In this document: positions 23,930 through 32,158 of the stretch, piece by piece | Numbering within the stretch: position 1 is the first letter of the stretch | How the letters are laid out: every line of letters begins with the position of its first letter | Source of the DNA: a virus | IMG/VR virus record: IMGVR_UViG_3300042362_000346 | Coordinates: 1 to 41,415 of that record | DNA length: 41,415 bases | Strand: one strand, 5' to 3' | Translations under genes and position numbers: made by a program | The notes under the pieces: generated by a model | The model's database searches: none | The model's input: the letters and a program-made list of their open reading frames with translations, nothing else | Told to the model about the DNA's origin: nothing

Positions 23930-26900
23930 GGACAGGGAATATTCCCAAGATGAAGTTGACGCTCTAGCAGCCGCCGAGCTGCCGGTGCAGGACGCCCCTA
24001 TTCCCCCAAACGCCTCTACGGCCTCAGCCGCCGCAAGCGGAGCACCTGAACCGACAGGATCTGCCGGACTGATCACCGGCGAGGGGGCGCTGCCTGCCCG
24101 CGGACCCGCCATAGGCCCCGTTGCCCAGCTTGAAGATCGTGAATACACGGCCGAAGAAATCGACCTACTTGAGCAAGCCAACCGACCCAAAGGTTACACT
24201 CAAGACGAGGTGGACAAAATGGTCATGGAAGCCCTCGAAGATCCAAACTACATCCCGACTCGCGACGAGTATTTCGACCAAAAGGCCACCAAGGAGCGCC
24301 TCAAGGCCCAAGGCAAAATCCCTGGCAATGGCGAACTCGCAGCCAAGGCCGTCGGAGGGTTGTTCGTCACCGCAGCGGATGTTTTTTACACACTGGCGGT
24401 AGACCCAGAGGGAAGCGTGACACGCATCCCAGAGACATGGGACCGAATCAAAGCAGACACCCTCAAGGAGCCAAAATCAGAGGCTCTTGCCAAAGCCCCC
24501 GCCACACTCCAGACCGGCATCGGCCGCGCTGCCTTGAGCGCCATGCAGCTCGGAGGCTGGGCCAAGCAGGCTCTGGAAGGCCAACCTAAATATATCAACG
24601 AGGCCACGGGAGAGTTTTTGTTTGCCGAGGCGCAAAACCCAATGATCCTCGCCGGGTTCCAAGAGCGATATCCAAATCAACCGATCCGCCCAACCAACGA
24701 GGAGGATTTGAAGGATTACGAATTCAAAAACCATCTTTGGGAAAAAGGCATCGACGCCCAATATCAAGAGCTCGGGCAAAAGACCGCGCCCACCGAGCTA
24801 CTCACCCGCGTGCTCACCGGCCGCAACCAGCAAGAGACGCCCATCGAGTCCCAGGCTCAGGTGCTCGAGATCGCCACCGACCCGACCAACATCATCCCCT
24901 TCAGCGCTGGCGCAAAACCCCTCGGCCTCTCCCGAGGCATGAAGATCGTCAGTGCCAAGACCGCCAGCGGCATCGAAAAACTCGCAGGCGGCCTTGTCAA
25001 AGGCAACGACATCCTCGCCGAGCGTTTCGCCAGAGTCGTCACCGAAAAGACCGGCGTGAGCCCGCAAAACATCTCCGCCGCGGCAAACGCCATGACCTTT
25101 GGGCGCAATGTCGGCATCGGTGGCGGTATCGCTGCAGGAGCCGCCGCAGTGGGCGCCCCTCCAGAAGTCACCGCCACCATTGCCGGGTTCTACCCCGCCT
25201 ACAAAGCAGGGCTCGGCGTGCTCCGCAAGATCGAGACCGGAGCAGGCACAGCTAAAATCATCCTCCGCGAATCCGCCGACGCCACCAATGGCCTCGACCA
25301 AGCCGCCCGAGCCGCCGTATTGGCGAACCCCGCGGTGCCCTCCATTTTCAAAGAAGTCCTCGAGCGCCCAAGCCAGTTCGTAAGCATCGAGAGCACACCC
25401 GCCCGCCTCGCCGCGAATCAAGCCCTCTCGCCGCAGATGCGTGCATTCATGGGCAAGCTCTCGAATCCCGCCATCGTCCAAGCCGTCCGCGGATCCAGCG
25501 CCCTCGCCACAGGTGCCGCAAAAGGTGCCGCCGCAAATGTTCCCTTCGCCCTCCTCGCCGCCAATGCCGGTCAGGATGAAGACGCCGCCGCCATGCTCGC
25601 CATGGGCGGCACCTTCGGCGCCCTCGGCGGAGGAGTGGACCGTTTCACTGGCCTCCAGCAACGCCGCCAGCAAGCCGCCCTCAGCGATGTGTCCCGCATG
25701 CTCGTCGATATCGAACTCAACGCCGGAGATGTCGGAAAAATGATGGCCACGCAGACGCCCGACAACCTCGTCAGGCTCGCCGCCATGCAGGGCACCTTCC
25801 GCAACAACCTCGATTTCGTTCCCCTCAGCGCCGAGGAATACGCCAAAAATGTAGACGCCCAAGGCGGAGCCGGAACCGCCGGCATGTTTGTGCAGGCCCC
25901 ACTCGGCGAACGCGCCAAGGTCTTCATCAACCTCGACGCCCGCCGTGGAGGAGTCGAGCCTCATGAATTCGGCCACGCCCTCCTCGCCAGCGGAGCCCTT
26001 GATGGCCAGCAGAAATACGCCGCCCGAGCCTGGGTGGATAAAACCTACGGCCCCGAAGGCGTCCAAGCCCGCGCCCGCGAATACGCCAGCAATATCATCC
26101 GAGGCAAAAACGCCAGCGCCTTCCCCGACGGCAACTTCGAGATCAGCCCCGGCACACTCACCGCCGAGATGGAGAACCTTAGCCAAGGCGGACTCGCCCG
26201 AGGCGACATGGACGGCCTCGATTGGGCCCGCGACGAGATTTTCGCCGAGACCTTCGCCAAGGCCAGCAACACCATGGATTTCGCCGCCATCCGCCGAGGA
26301 GCCCCCGCCGGCGGCAATATGCTCACCTTCGCCGAGAGCGTCCTCGGTGCCCAAGCCCGCGCCCTCAGCGCCAGCGGTGTGCGCATCGACCCGCAGACCG
26401 GCCAAGCTCTCGACACGCCCGGCAGCCTCTTCAAAGAGAACCCAATCCTCGCTACCGACAAAGCCCTCCTCAACCAGCTCGGCACCTACATCAACAACTA
26501 CCGCCAGTGGGCCAACGACCCCACCCACGAAAAACCCCGCCCAAACCGCATCGCCCCCAGCGGCCGCGCCAGCGACATCGCCAACAACCCCCAGGTCACA
26601 TTCTACGACCGAGGCGACGGCGTGAAGGCCACCACCTTCGCCACGCAAGACCCCGCCACCGGCCAAGCCATCCTCCGCGACCAGCGCGATCTCAACAAAG
26701 AACACGCCAAGGTCAAAGAGCAGATCCGAAACATCGTCGGCTCCAAACTCATCGACCCCACTAACCCCGTCCTCGGCCCCAAGAAGACCGCAGACGGCCG
26801 CGTCACCGTGCGAGGCCGCGTCCTACCGCCCAGCTTCGATTTTCTCAACGGCTTCATGCCGCACATCCGAGCCTTCGCACGCCAGTTTGAGGCCCTCGGA

Positions 26901-29900
26901 GCCGCTGGCGAGAGCATGCAGGTCCGCTACCACGCCATCGGCAGCGGAGACACCGGCGCCTTCCGAGTCAACCGCCTCGGCAACCTCGAAGCCATCACCC
27001 GCGAGGTCATCCCCTGGGGATGGGAACTCACCAAAGCAGGCAACCTCAACGCCACCGTGCTTGACCTCTCGCAATTCCGCAACCGCGCCATGCGAGGCAT
27101 CGCCGAGCGCAACCCCGCCCTCGCCCCCTTCGACTACGACATGGGCAAGATCGAAGCCGACCTCAAGACCTACATGGAGAACCACCGGCAAGAACTCCCC
27201 GGCAACACCAAGATCGGCGACGAGAAGCGAGACGCCATCAACGCCATCCTCGGCATCGCCACCACCAAAAACCGCGAGCGCAACGCCCTCTCCGGTAGCT
27301 TCGGCCCCGGCAGCGCCATCAAACAATTCCGCCTCGACCGCGTAGACGCCGCCGTAGGCACCGGCCGCACCGGCTTCCACTTCGACTACGACCGCGCCAA
27401 CCGCAACTTCATGCCCGACAAGCCAGCCCCCATGCCGGACTTGTCAAGGGACCTGCCAACCGCTAAAGGTCAAGCCATGCCCGAAGACCAACGGGCCGCC
27501 GAACAATCTGGGCAACCTTCGCGTGGCGGTTCAGATGCGAAGGTTTTAAAAACGGTTTTGCAGTCCATCCCTATGCAAGCAAGAGGGGAATATAGTCTTG
27601 CAATTGTTGACGGATTACAGGGTAGCCCGTTCGCGTTTCGACATGGCGATGGGTTTGTTGCTGTGGTTGATGTTTCATCCGAAAGGATGTCGCAGTCAAA
27701 AAGCCAAGCACAAAGGTTTCGGTTGTTTCAACAAGTAATTGGTAAAGAAACTCTCCCGCCGAATACTTTCATTCGCGTTACAAATTCCAAAGATGATTAT
27801 CATCATATTAAAAACGGAACGCATCGTGGTAGCCGAAACCATGGGTTGAATGATTTTGATACCGAAACAAACGCAGATGAGGGAGGGTTAAGCGTTGCTT
27901 ACGATTTTGAGTTCCCAGCAAAATACGCATATCTTGTAAGTGGTGAAATTGCAAAAACAGGCACAGATGGAGAGCCAATTCTTGCGATGGATTCTGTAAA
28001 GGTTGCTGGCCCTCTTATGCAGTTTGAGAAATTGGCTGAAAAGATTAAAATTCCAAGCTCATCTGTAACAGAGAAAAACAGATTCTATTTTTCAAATTCT
28101 GAAAGATCAATTCCTTACCGATTCGGAATCGTTAATTCACAACCCGATTTACAACCGATACCTTTTAATTCTCCCGCGCCAGCCACCGGCGCGACCCCCG
28201 GCCAAGCCATGCCGAATGCGGTGGCTGGAAGGGCAAAAGACATGCCGATGTCAGCTTTGAAAGTGTTGCACGCAGATAGTTCAACACTGCCGAAACCTGA
28301 TAAAAAGACAACGAACGCGAAGGTGGCATTGCAGTTGGCAGACGCCGCTGAAAAGCATTACGGCGGCAAGGTCACCAGCAGCAATATTACGCCAGAAATC
28401 GAGTCTGATCTAATTATCGTAGGATCGGATGAGGCTGAAGCGGCGCTTAAAGCAAGCGGCAAAAATGCCGCCAACTGGTATTCCACCGCAATCCAAGCGG
28501 CTTTGGCGGTAGCGGGAACAATTCATAGGTCTCTTTCCGATTTGAATGTCGCCAAACAAAACAAATTCTTTGCCAAGGAAAGCGATCCGGTAAAAGCGGC
28601 ACAGTTTGCTCTTAGAATTCCCCTGGCAATCACATCGCAAAACATGACCGTGCCGCTCAATGCGAGATACGCAAACGAGCAGTTCGATATTTTTTCAAAA
28701 ACAGGAAAGTTCGACCCGTCGAAATCTTACGGAGAAAAAGCAAAATCCATCAGCGGGAATCTTCAATTAGCCAATGACATGATTGATGCCTTTGGCGGAA
28801 TCACTGCATTAGAAGCATTCGTATCAAAGGAATTTACCGTTCGAGACCTGGAAGCCGTGGCGTCGAAAGCTGCCGGCCGTAAGGTTACCATCGCAGGGCG
28901 GAAAGAAGATATGGTCAATGGTGCGGCTATCTTTGGACCAAAGATTGGACAAGGTTTTCTGCAAAACCTCATGGGCAACTTCGACCCGGTCACCATTGAT
29001 CTTTGGATGCGCCGAACATGGGGTCGCTGGACAGGCGATGTTGTTGGAGATGGAGTCACAGCCACTCGGCTTGGCCGAATCATTCAAGAATATCGCAACT
29101 CTGGAAGGAAACTCCCTGACTTGATCAAGCGGCTCCGCACCGTGGAAAGAAGCACTGGGGTCACAAGCACTGGCAAACCCAAAAAACCAGAACTCACGGT
29201 TTCTGAAGATGTGGAGGCTCGCATCGATAATGATCCCGCATTCCGAAAAGAAATTGAGGCGTTCGCCAAAGAGGCCAACGCAGAGTTCCAAGGCTACTAC
29301 AAACTCATCAGCCAACCCATGTCCCTTGATGAAGTAAAACGCATCAACAAGGCATTCCAAGACGCGCAGGCCAACCAAGACAAGGCCGATAGTATCATCC
29401 AAAACGCTTTCACAACGACCGTCCGCAGGCAGCAAGCTATCAAAACCATGCTTGACCAGAAATGGGATGGCATGTCTCCAGAGCAAAAGAAAAAACTCAA
29501 CGAACAAAACCCGCAGAAAGCCATTGCCAAAGATGCATGGGTGGCAATGCAACACGCAGCGCAAAAAAGGACTGAGGTCCTTCCAAACGAAATCAAAAAC
29601 GCATTGAAGCCAAACTGGGCCAATGCAGCAAAATCCATTGTCTCCGAACTAAACCCCATCGACATCCCATCCGATCTCGACCGCCGCGTTATCAGTCGCG
29701 TTGTAAACGGCATTCGAGAAGAAATGGGCCGTCGCGGATACAGCCTCACAAACGCAGATGTCCAAGCTATTTTGTGGTATCCAGAAAAAGATTTGTGGGC
29801 TAAATTACGAGGTGAACAAGAATCAGGTCTCAAACAAAGCTATGACGACGAATTCATCAAAATCGCAGAAGACCTCGGGCTTGGATCAGAAGCCCGAGAG

Positions 29901-29927
29901 GTTGCAAACCGAATCAGAGGCTATTGA
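23892..29927 (+). CDS. Giant multidomain ejection/polyvalent protein
   Basis: A 2011-residue protein, the largest here. N-terminus: three copies of L-E-D-R-E-Y-[ST]-x-[DE]-E-[VI]-D or a shortened form (12-23, 80-91, 101-109). Around 691-695 HEFGH, with DEIFAETFA near 781, fits a zinc metallopeptidase (H-E-x-x-H plus downstream Glu). Residues 970-1170 hold a large domain (FDFLNGFMPHIRAFARQFEA). From about base 27535 (residue 1215) the DNA is visibly more AT-rich to the end; residues 1215-1425 form an unrecognised domain. The C-terminal block includes GPKIGQGFLQNLMGNFDP, DLWMRRTWGRWTGD and LTNADVQAILWYPEKDLWAK, seen from memory in large phage polyvalent proteins. It probably enters the host with the genome, acting as peptidase and effector carrier. 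Confidence 0.75.
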   Translation: MVNIIPPNSTALEDREYSQDEVDALAAAELPVQDAPIPPNASTASAAASGAPEPTGSAGLITGEGALPARGPAIGPVAQLEDREYTAEEIDLLEQANRPKGYTQDEVDKMVMEALEDPNYIPTRDEYFDQKATKERLKAQGKIPGNGELAAKAVGGLFVTAADVFYTLAVDPEGSVTRIPETWDRIKADTLKEPKSEALAKAPATLQTGIGRAALSAMQLGGWAKQALEGQPKYINEATGEFLFAEAQNPMILAGFQERYPNQPIRPTNEEDLKDYEFKNHLWEKGIDAQYQELGQKTAPTELLTRVLTGRNQQETPIESQAQVLEIATDPTNIIPFSAGAKPLGLSRGMKIVSAKTASGIEKLAGGLVKGNDILAERFARVVTEKTGVSPQNISAAANAMTFGRNVGIGGGIAAGAAAVGAPPEVTATIAGFYPAYKAGLGVLRKIETGAGTAKIILRESADATNGLDQAARAAVLANPAVPSIFKEVLERPSQFVSIESTPARLAANQALSPQMRAFMGKLSNPAIVQAVRGSSALATGAAKGAAANVPFALLAANAGQDEDAAAMLAMGGTFGALGGGVDRFTGLQQRRQQAALSDVSRMLVDIELNAGDVGKMMATQTPDNLVRLAAMQGTFRNNLDFVPLSAEEYAKNVDAQGGAGTAGMFVQAPLGERAKVFINLDARRGGVEPHEFGHALLASGALDGQQKYAARAWVDKTYGPEGVQARAREYASNIIRGKNASAFPDGNFEISPGTLTAEMENLSQGGLARGDMDGLDWARDEIFAETFAKASNTMDFAAIRRGAPAGGNMLTFAESVLGAQARALSASGVRIDPQTGQALDTPGSLFKENPILATDKALLNQLGTYINNYRQWANDPTHEKPRPNRIAPSGRASDIANNPQVTFYDRGDGVKATTFATQDPATGQAILRDQRDLNKEHAKVKEQIRNIVGSKLIDPTNPVLGPKKTADGRVTVRGRVLPPSFDFLNGFMPHIRAFARQFEALGAAGESMQVRYHAIGSGDTGAFRVNRLGNLEAITREVIPWGWELTKAGNLNATVLDLSQFRNRAMRGIAERNPALAPFDYDMGKIEADLKTYMENHRQELPGNTKIGDEKRDAINAILGIATTKNRERNALSGSFGPGSAIKQFRLDRVDAAVGTGRTGFHFDYDRANRNFMPDKPAPMPDLSRDLPTAKGQAMPEDQRAAEQSGQPSRGGSDAKVLKTVLQSIPMQARGEYSLAIVDGLQGSPFAFRHGDGFVAVVDVSSERMSQSKSQAQRFRLFQQVIGKETLPPNTFIRVTNSKDDYHHIKNGTHRGSRNHGLNDFDTETNADEGGLSVAYDFEFPAKYAYLVSGEIAKTGTDGEPILAMDSVKVAGPLMQFEKLAEKIKIPSSSVTEKNRFYFSNSERSIPYRFGIVNSQPDLQPIPFNSPAPATGATPGQAMPNAVAGRAKDMPMSALKVLHADSSTLPKPDKKTTNAKVALQLADAAEKHYGGKVTSSNITPEIESDLIIVGSDEAEAALKASGKNAANWYSTAIQAALAVAGTIHRSLSDLNVAKQNKFFAKESDPVKAAQFALRIPLAITSQNMTVPLNARYANEQFDIFSKTGKFDPSKSYGEKAKSISGNLQLANDMIDAFGGITALEAFVSKEFTVRDLEAVASKAAGRKVTIAGRKEDMVNGAAIFGPKIGQGFLQNLMGNFDPVTIDLWMRRTWGRWTGDVVGDGVTATRLGRIIQEYRNSGRKLPDLIKRLRTVERSTGVTSTGKPKKPELTVSEDVEARIDNDPAFRKEIEAFAKEANAEFQGYYKLISQPMSLDEVKRINKAFQDAQANQDKADSIIQNAFTTTVRRQQAIKTMLDQKWDGMSPEQKKKLNEQNPQKAIAKDAWVAMQHAAQKRTEVLPNEIKNALKPNWANAAKSIVSELNPIDIPSDLDRRVISRVVNGIREEMGRRGYSLTNADVQAILWYPEKDLWAKLRGEQESGLKQSYDDEFIKIAEDLGLGSEAREVANRIRGY

Positions 29928-30012
29928 GCCACACGAAATCGCAGGCAGCATGACGCCTGCGCAGATCAAGGTATTCGCAGCCGAGCTGGCCAATTTAATG
30001 GCGAAAAAGTAG
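29842..30012 (+). CDS. Small hypothetical protein overlapping the giant gene's end
   Basis: A 56-residue frame that starts inside the giant gene in another frame (86-nt overlap) and runs past it. The distal part IAGSMTPAQIKVFAAELANL is a plausible helix. There is no Shine-Dalgarno sequence. It may be a real short gene, a shorter one beginning at the ATG at 29950, or a remnant. The integrase gene ends convergently seven bases later. Confidence 0.3.
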   Translation: MTTNSSKSQKTSGLDQKPERLQTESEAIEPHEIAGSMTPAQIKVFAAELANLMAKK

Positions 30013-30019
30013 CCTGAGC

Positions 30020-31024
30020 TCACAACCCCCAAAACCTCTCTGCCTCCGCCTGGCGCACTGCACGGGCATAGGTTTTGTTCACCATCTGCGGCGACGAGTG
30101 ACCGAGAAAAAACGCCGTCTTCCCCGCATCCTGCCACCTTGCCAAGTGCATCGAGGCCGCTGTGTGTCTCAAACAATTTTGCGGCCATTCCTCCCACTTC
30201 ATTTTCTCTGCCAGCGCCGTCCGCCCGCGCTTGATGAAATCCTCCTCCAAGCAGTCCCAATCCGCCGGCAGATGCCGCCGCAGGGCAGGCAGAATCGGCA
30301 CATAGCGCTTCCGAGGCACCGGATCCGTGGACTTGATCTGCGGCACCAAAATCTCCGCCTCCTCCACATGCTCCGGCTTCGCCCGCCACACCTCGCTCGT
30401 CCGCATCCCCCCAAAAACTCCCAGCACCAACCACGCCCGTAGCCGGTCATTCTGCGCCGTCAAGTCCAGCAGCCGATTCACATTTTTCACCGTGAGCAAA
30501 TGGTGCTCGGTCGTCCGCGCAGGCACATCAATCTTGAGCACCGGATTCCGCTCCGCCAAATCGTAACGCACCGCCCAGTTCCAAACCAGCCGCAAGTAAT
30601 CGAAGCCCTGCTTCGCCGTCGTGCCGGTCCACTCTGGGCGGGTAAGGAACCTGTCGATGTGCCCCGGCTTGATATCGCACAGATCCATCGGCCCATACTC
30701 CGCCACAAATTTCCCCCACCACCAAAGCAACAGCCGCTTGTGATTTCCCTCCTTCAGCTTCGGCATGCGAACCAGATTAAACTCCCGCCAAACCTGCGCC
30801 ACGGTCATCCCCGCCGCCTGCTCAAAAGCCTCCGTCCCTCGGGCCTGTAGCTTCGTCAAAAGAGCATCCCGGTGCAGCGACGCCTCCAAGCGCGTCGGAA
30901 AAAAAGTGCGTTTCTCGATGCCATTGATTCGGGAAAAAACCACATGCTTGGCCTCCCCCCGCACCGTGGCCTCCCGAAGAGTGATCAAGGGCGTGTTGCG
31001 TCCTGTTGCGTCCGTTGCGTCCAT
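30020..31024 (-). CDS. int: Tyrosine recombinase integrase
   Basis: A 334-residue phage integrase. Residues 73-165 form the core-binding SAM-like domain (TVAQVWREFNLVRMPKLKEG); the catalytic domain shows GGMRTSE with Arg208, a beta-hairpin Lys (QIKSTDP, Lys231), NCLRHTAAS with Arg286 and His287, LGHSSPQM with His309, and nucleophile Tyr319 in KTYARAV. The first box position is Asn283 instead of His, a common variant. Residues 1-60 are a likely arm-binding domain. The first codons contain three GTTGCGTC repeats on the opposite strand that may be its own arm sites. It catalyses insertion and excision at the tRNA-like core just upstream. Confidence 0.93.
   Translation of the reverse strand: MDATDATGRNTPLITLREATVRGEAKHVVFSRINGIEKRTFFPTRLEASLHRDALLTKLQARGTEAFEQAAGMTVAQVWREFNLVRMPKLKEGNHKRLLLWWWGKFVAEYGPMDLCDIKPGHIDRFLTRPEWTGTTAKQGFDYLRLVWNWAVRYDLAERNPVLKIDVPARTTEHHLLTVKNVNRLLDLTAQNDRLRAWLVLGVFGGMRTSEVWRAKPEHVEEAEILVPQIKSTDPVPRKRYVPILPALRRHLPADWDCLEEDFIKRGRTALAEKMKWEEWPQNCLRHTAASMHLARWQDAGKTAFFLGHSSPQMVNKTYARAVRQAEAERFWGL
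30995..31021 (+). repeat. Integrase arm-type sites, three copies
   Basis: GTTGCGTC occurs at 30995, 31005 and 31014, spaced 10 and 9 bp, about one helical turn, in the first codons of the integrase gene. Two more copies in the same orientation lie on the other side of the tRNA-like core. The arrangement fits arm-type binding sites in attP; binding is inferred. Confidence 0.6.
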
Positions 31025-31079
31025 TTACCCATTTTCAGCCATTTCCACGAATTTTCAAACATATTGACGAAGAAAGCAG

Positions 31080-31122
31080 AAAAGCCCGCCGAACCAGTCT
31101 CCATGGGGTTCAGCGGGCTTTT
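31080..31122. terminator. Bidirectional terminator between integrase and attP core
   Basis: AAAAGCCCGCCGAACC (31080-31095) pairs with GGTTCAGCGGGCTTTT (31107-31122) except at one position. T-runs flank both ends in either reading direction. As it lies directly behind the tRNA-like 3' end, it may be the terminator of the host tRNA gene carried along within the attachment region. Confidence 0.85.
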
Positions 31123-31130
31123 AGAAGGGG

Positions 31131-31175
31131 AGCCGACGACGAGATTTGAACTCGTGACCTATCGATTACGAATCG
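31131..31175 (-). other. attP: attP core: 3' part of a tRNA-Thr(CGT)-like gene
   Basis: Read on the minus strand, this gives the 3' half of a tRNA: anticodon loop TTCGTAA (T33, anticodon CGT), the 3' side of the anticodon stem TCGAT, variable AGGTC, T-arm ACGAG-TTCAAAT-CTCGT, acceptor strand CGTCGGC and discriminator T. The 5' half is missing: the 5' anticodon strand matches for only three bases and no D-arm follows. Phages that use tRNA genes as attB carry just such a fragment, so this is the likely crossover site, 107 bp upstream of the integrase start. Confidence 0.75.
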
Positions 31176-31211
31176 CAGATGGAGGATTGGTTTTCATTGT
31201 TTTGCGAGGGC

Positions 31212-31230
31212 GTTGCGTCGGTGTTGCGTC
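31212..31230 (+). repeat. Integrase arm-type sites, two copies
   Basis: GTTGCGTC at 31212 and 31223 (11 bp apart), same orientation as the three copies at 30995-31021, so that the core is flanked on both sides. They lie next to the 3' end of the lipoprotein gene. The 30-base stretch between core and repeats shows nothing else. Confidence 0.6.
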
Positions 31231-31236
31231 GAGTGG

Positions 31237-31644
31237 TCAGTTTTGGCTGAGGGTGGGAAGGGCTTGGCGCATGTAATTTTGGGCGTGGGGGTGGAGGTAG
31301 GCGACTTGCTGGGGCGGGGTGGCGGTGGTGAAGAAGTGCTGCTCTTGCACGGTGCCGTCGAGCCAGCGGGCTCGGAGGATTTGGACGACATTGCCGTTGA
31401 GGGGCCAGCTGCCTTGGTAGCAGCGCTTGAGCTCGAGCACGCAGGGGGTGACGCCGACGACATCGCCGTTGAGATCGATCATGGCGCCGCTGGGGGCGCT
31501 GTGGATGGTGACGGTGCGGTCAGTGAATTTGGCTTCCCACTCGGCGTTAAACTTGGCTTTGCGGGCGGCTTCGCGTTCTGCGGTGGCGCAGGCAGTGAGG
31601 AACATGGCCGCGAGGGCGATGAGGAGGATGGTGGGTTTTTTCAT
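31237..31644 (-). CDS. PEGA-domain-like lipoprotein
   Basis: A 135-residue lipoprotein: MKKPTILLIALAAMFLTAC is a clear signal with lipobox LTAC (Cys19), followed by a charged helix (AEREAARKAKFNAEWEAKF) and VTIHSAPSGAMIDLNGDVVG, the core pattern of a PEGA domain (beta-sandwich in surface lipoproteins). The start at 31644 puts the signal at the N-terminus; an upstream in-frame ATG at 31716 adds a non-signal stretch. It lies four bases after the RHH gene, probably one operon, so it may be made in the lysogen and act at the cell surface, for example in superinfection exclusion. That role is inferred. Confidence 0.75.
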   Translation of the reverse strand: MKKPTILLIALAAMFLTACATAEREAARKAKFNAEWEAKFTDRTVTIHSAPSGAMIDLNGDVVGVTPCVLELKRCYQGSWPLNGNVVQILRARWLDGTVQEQHFFTTATPPQQVAYLHPHAQNYMRQALPTLSQN

Positions 31645-31648
31645 GTGG

Positions 31649-31999
31649 TCAGGTCGTGGATTTGCGCCGTCCACCCTTCTGGTAGCGTGTCGTCTCGGGA
31701 GTTGAGGATCCACCACCGGAGGTCTCGGTAGAGGGACGGATCAAGTTGTCCTGGGGCGGGGTGTTTCCCGGCTCGTTGAGGGTCCAACGGGGGAGGTCGG
31801 GCATGGCTTGGCCGGTTTTGGATTTGCGGTCTTCGGCCATCATTTGGCGGATGGCTTTCTGGACCATCTTGGAAAAGTCGGTGGGGCAGTATTGGTTTTC
31901 GGGTTGGGCGTTGTGCTCTTCGACCATTTTTTTCAAATAGTCGTGGAGCTCTTTTGGCATCGAGATGTTGACCTTCGATGCTCCGGTTTTCGTTTTCAT
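31649..31999 (-). CDS. Ribbon-helix-helix DNA-binding protein, repressor candidate
   Basis: A 116-residue protein. Residues 8-53 have the RHH plan: strand KVNISM, helix PKELHDYLKKMVEEHN, a loop, and helix TDFSKMVQKAIRQMM. Residues 60-116 are a disordered, Pro/Ser/Thr-rich and finally basic tail (YQKGGRRKS), unusual for such small regulators. The start at 31999 is chosen because the RHH strand then begins near residue 8; an ATG at 32035 is also in frame. It is divergent from another RHH gene over a region with GTAGCACC repeats, the arrangement of a phage switch, so it may be the lysogeny repressor. Confidence 0.72.
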   Translation of the reverse strand: MKTKTGASKVNISMPKELHDYLKKMVEEHNAQPENQYCPTDFSKMVQKAIRQMMAEDRKSKTGQAMPDLPRWTLNEPGNTPPQDNLIRPSTETSGGGSSTPETTRYQKGGRRKSTT

Positions 32000-32009
32000 A
32001 TTCCCACTA

Positions 32010-32157
32010 GTAGCACCAAATACCACCGAGTGCAAAAATAATTTTTGGCCCGCCGAGCTAGTGTTTATGGGCGTGTCAAGTGTTTTTTTCGTATGGGGTG
32101 ATCACCCCATTTATTTTTTTTCTTTACCGAGTAGCACCAGTTTTATTCAGTAGCACC
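32010..32157. promoter_or_regulatory. Divergent control region with GTAGCACC operators
   Basis: GTAGCACC occurs at 32010-32017, 32131-32138 and 32150-32157, all in the same orientation; the first lies just before the leftward RHH start and the last abuts the rightward ATG. A perfect palindrome sits between them. AT-rich DNA at 32036-32047 and 32077-32150 could hold promoters: a leftward TTGACA (complement of 32074-32079) is present, but no good -10 at 17 bp was found. No gene is visible in the gap. Confidence 0.6.
32093..32110. promoter_or_regulatory. 18-bp perfect palindrome in the switch region
   Basis: ATGGGGTGATCACCCCAT is its own reverse complement. It could be an operator for a dimeric regulator. 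Read rightward as RNA it makes a 6-bp stem with a TGATCA loop before TTATTTTTTTTC, so a terminator is the alternative. Confidence 0.5.
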
Positions 32158-32158
32158 C

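Noticed and set aside
24798-26705. 635-codon open frame on the minus strand
   Set aside because: It mirrors the GC-rich part of the giant gene and stops where that gene's composition changes; no motif is recognisable.
30020-31024. Inactive integrase because the first catalytic box has Asn283 in place of His
   Set aside because: N-x-L-R-H type boxes are common in active phage integrases, and the other residues (Arg208, Lys231, Arg286, His309, Tyr319) are in place.
31131-31175. A complete functional tRNA or a tmRNA
   Set aside because: Only the 3' half is present; D-arm and 5' acceptor strand are missing. The normal anticodon loop with T33 and CGT argues against tmRNA.
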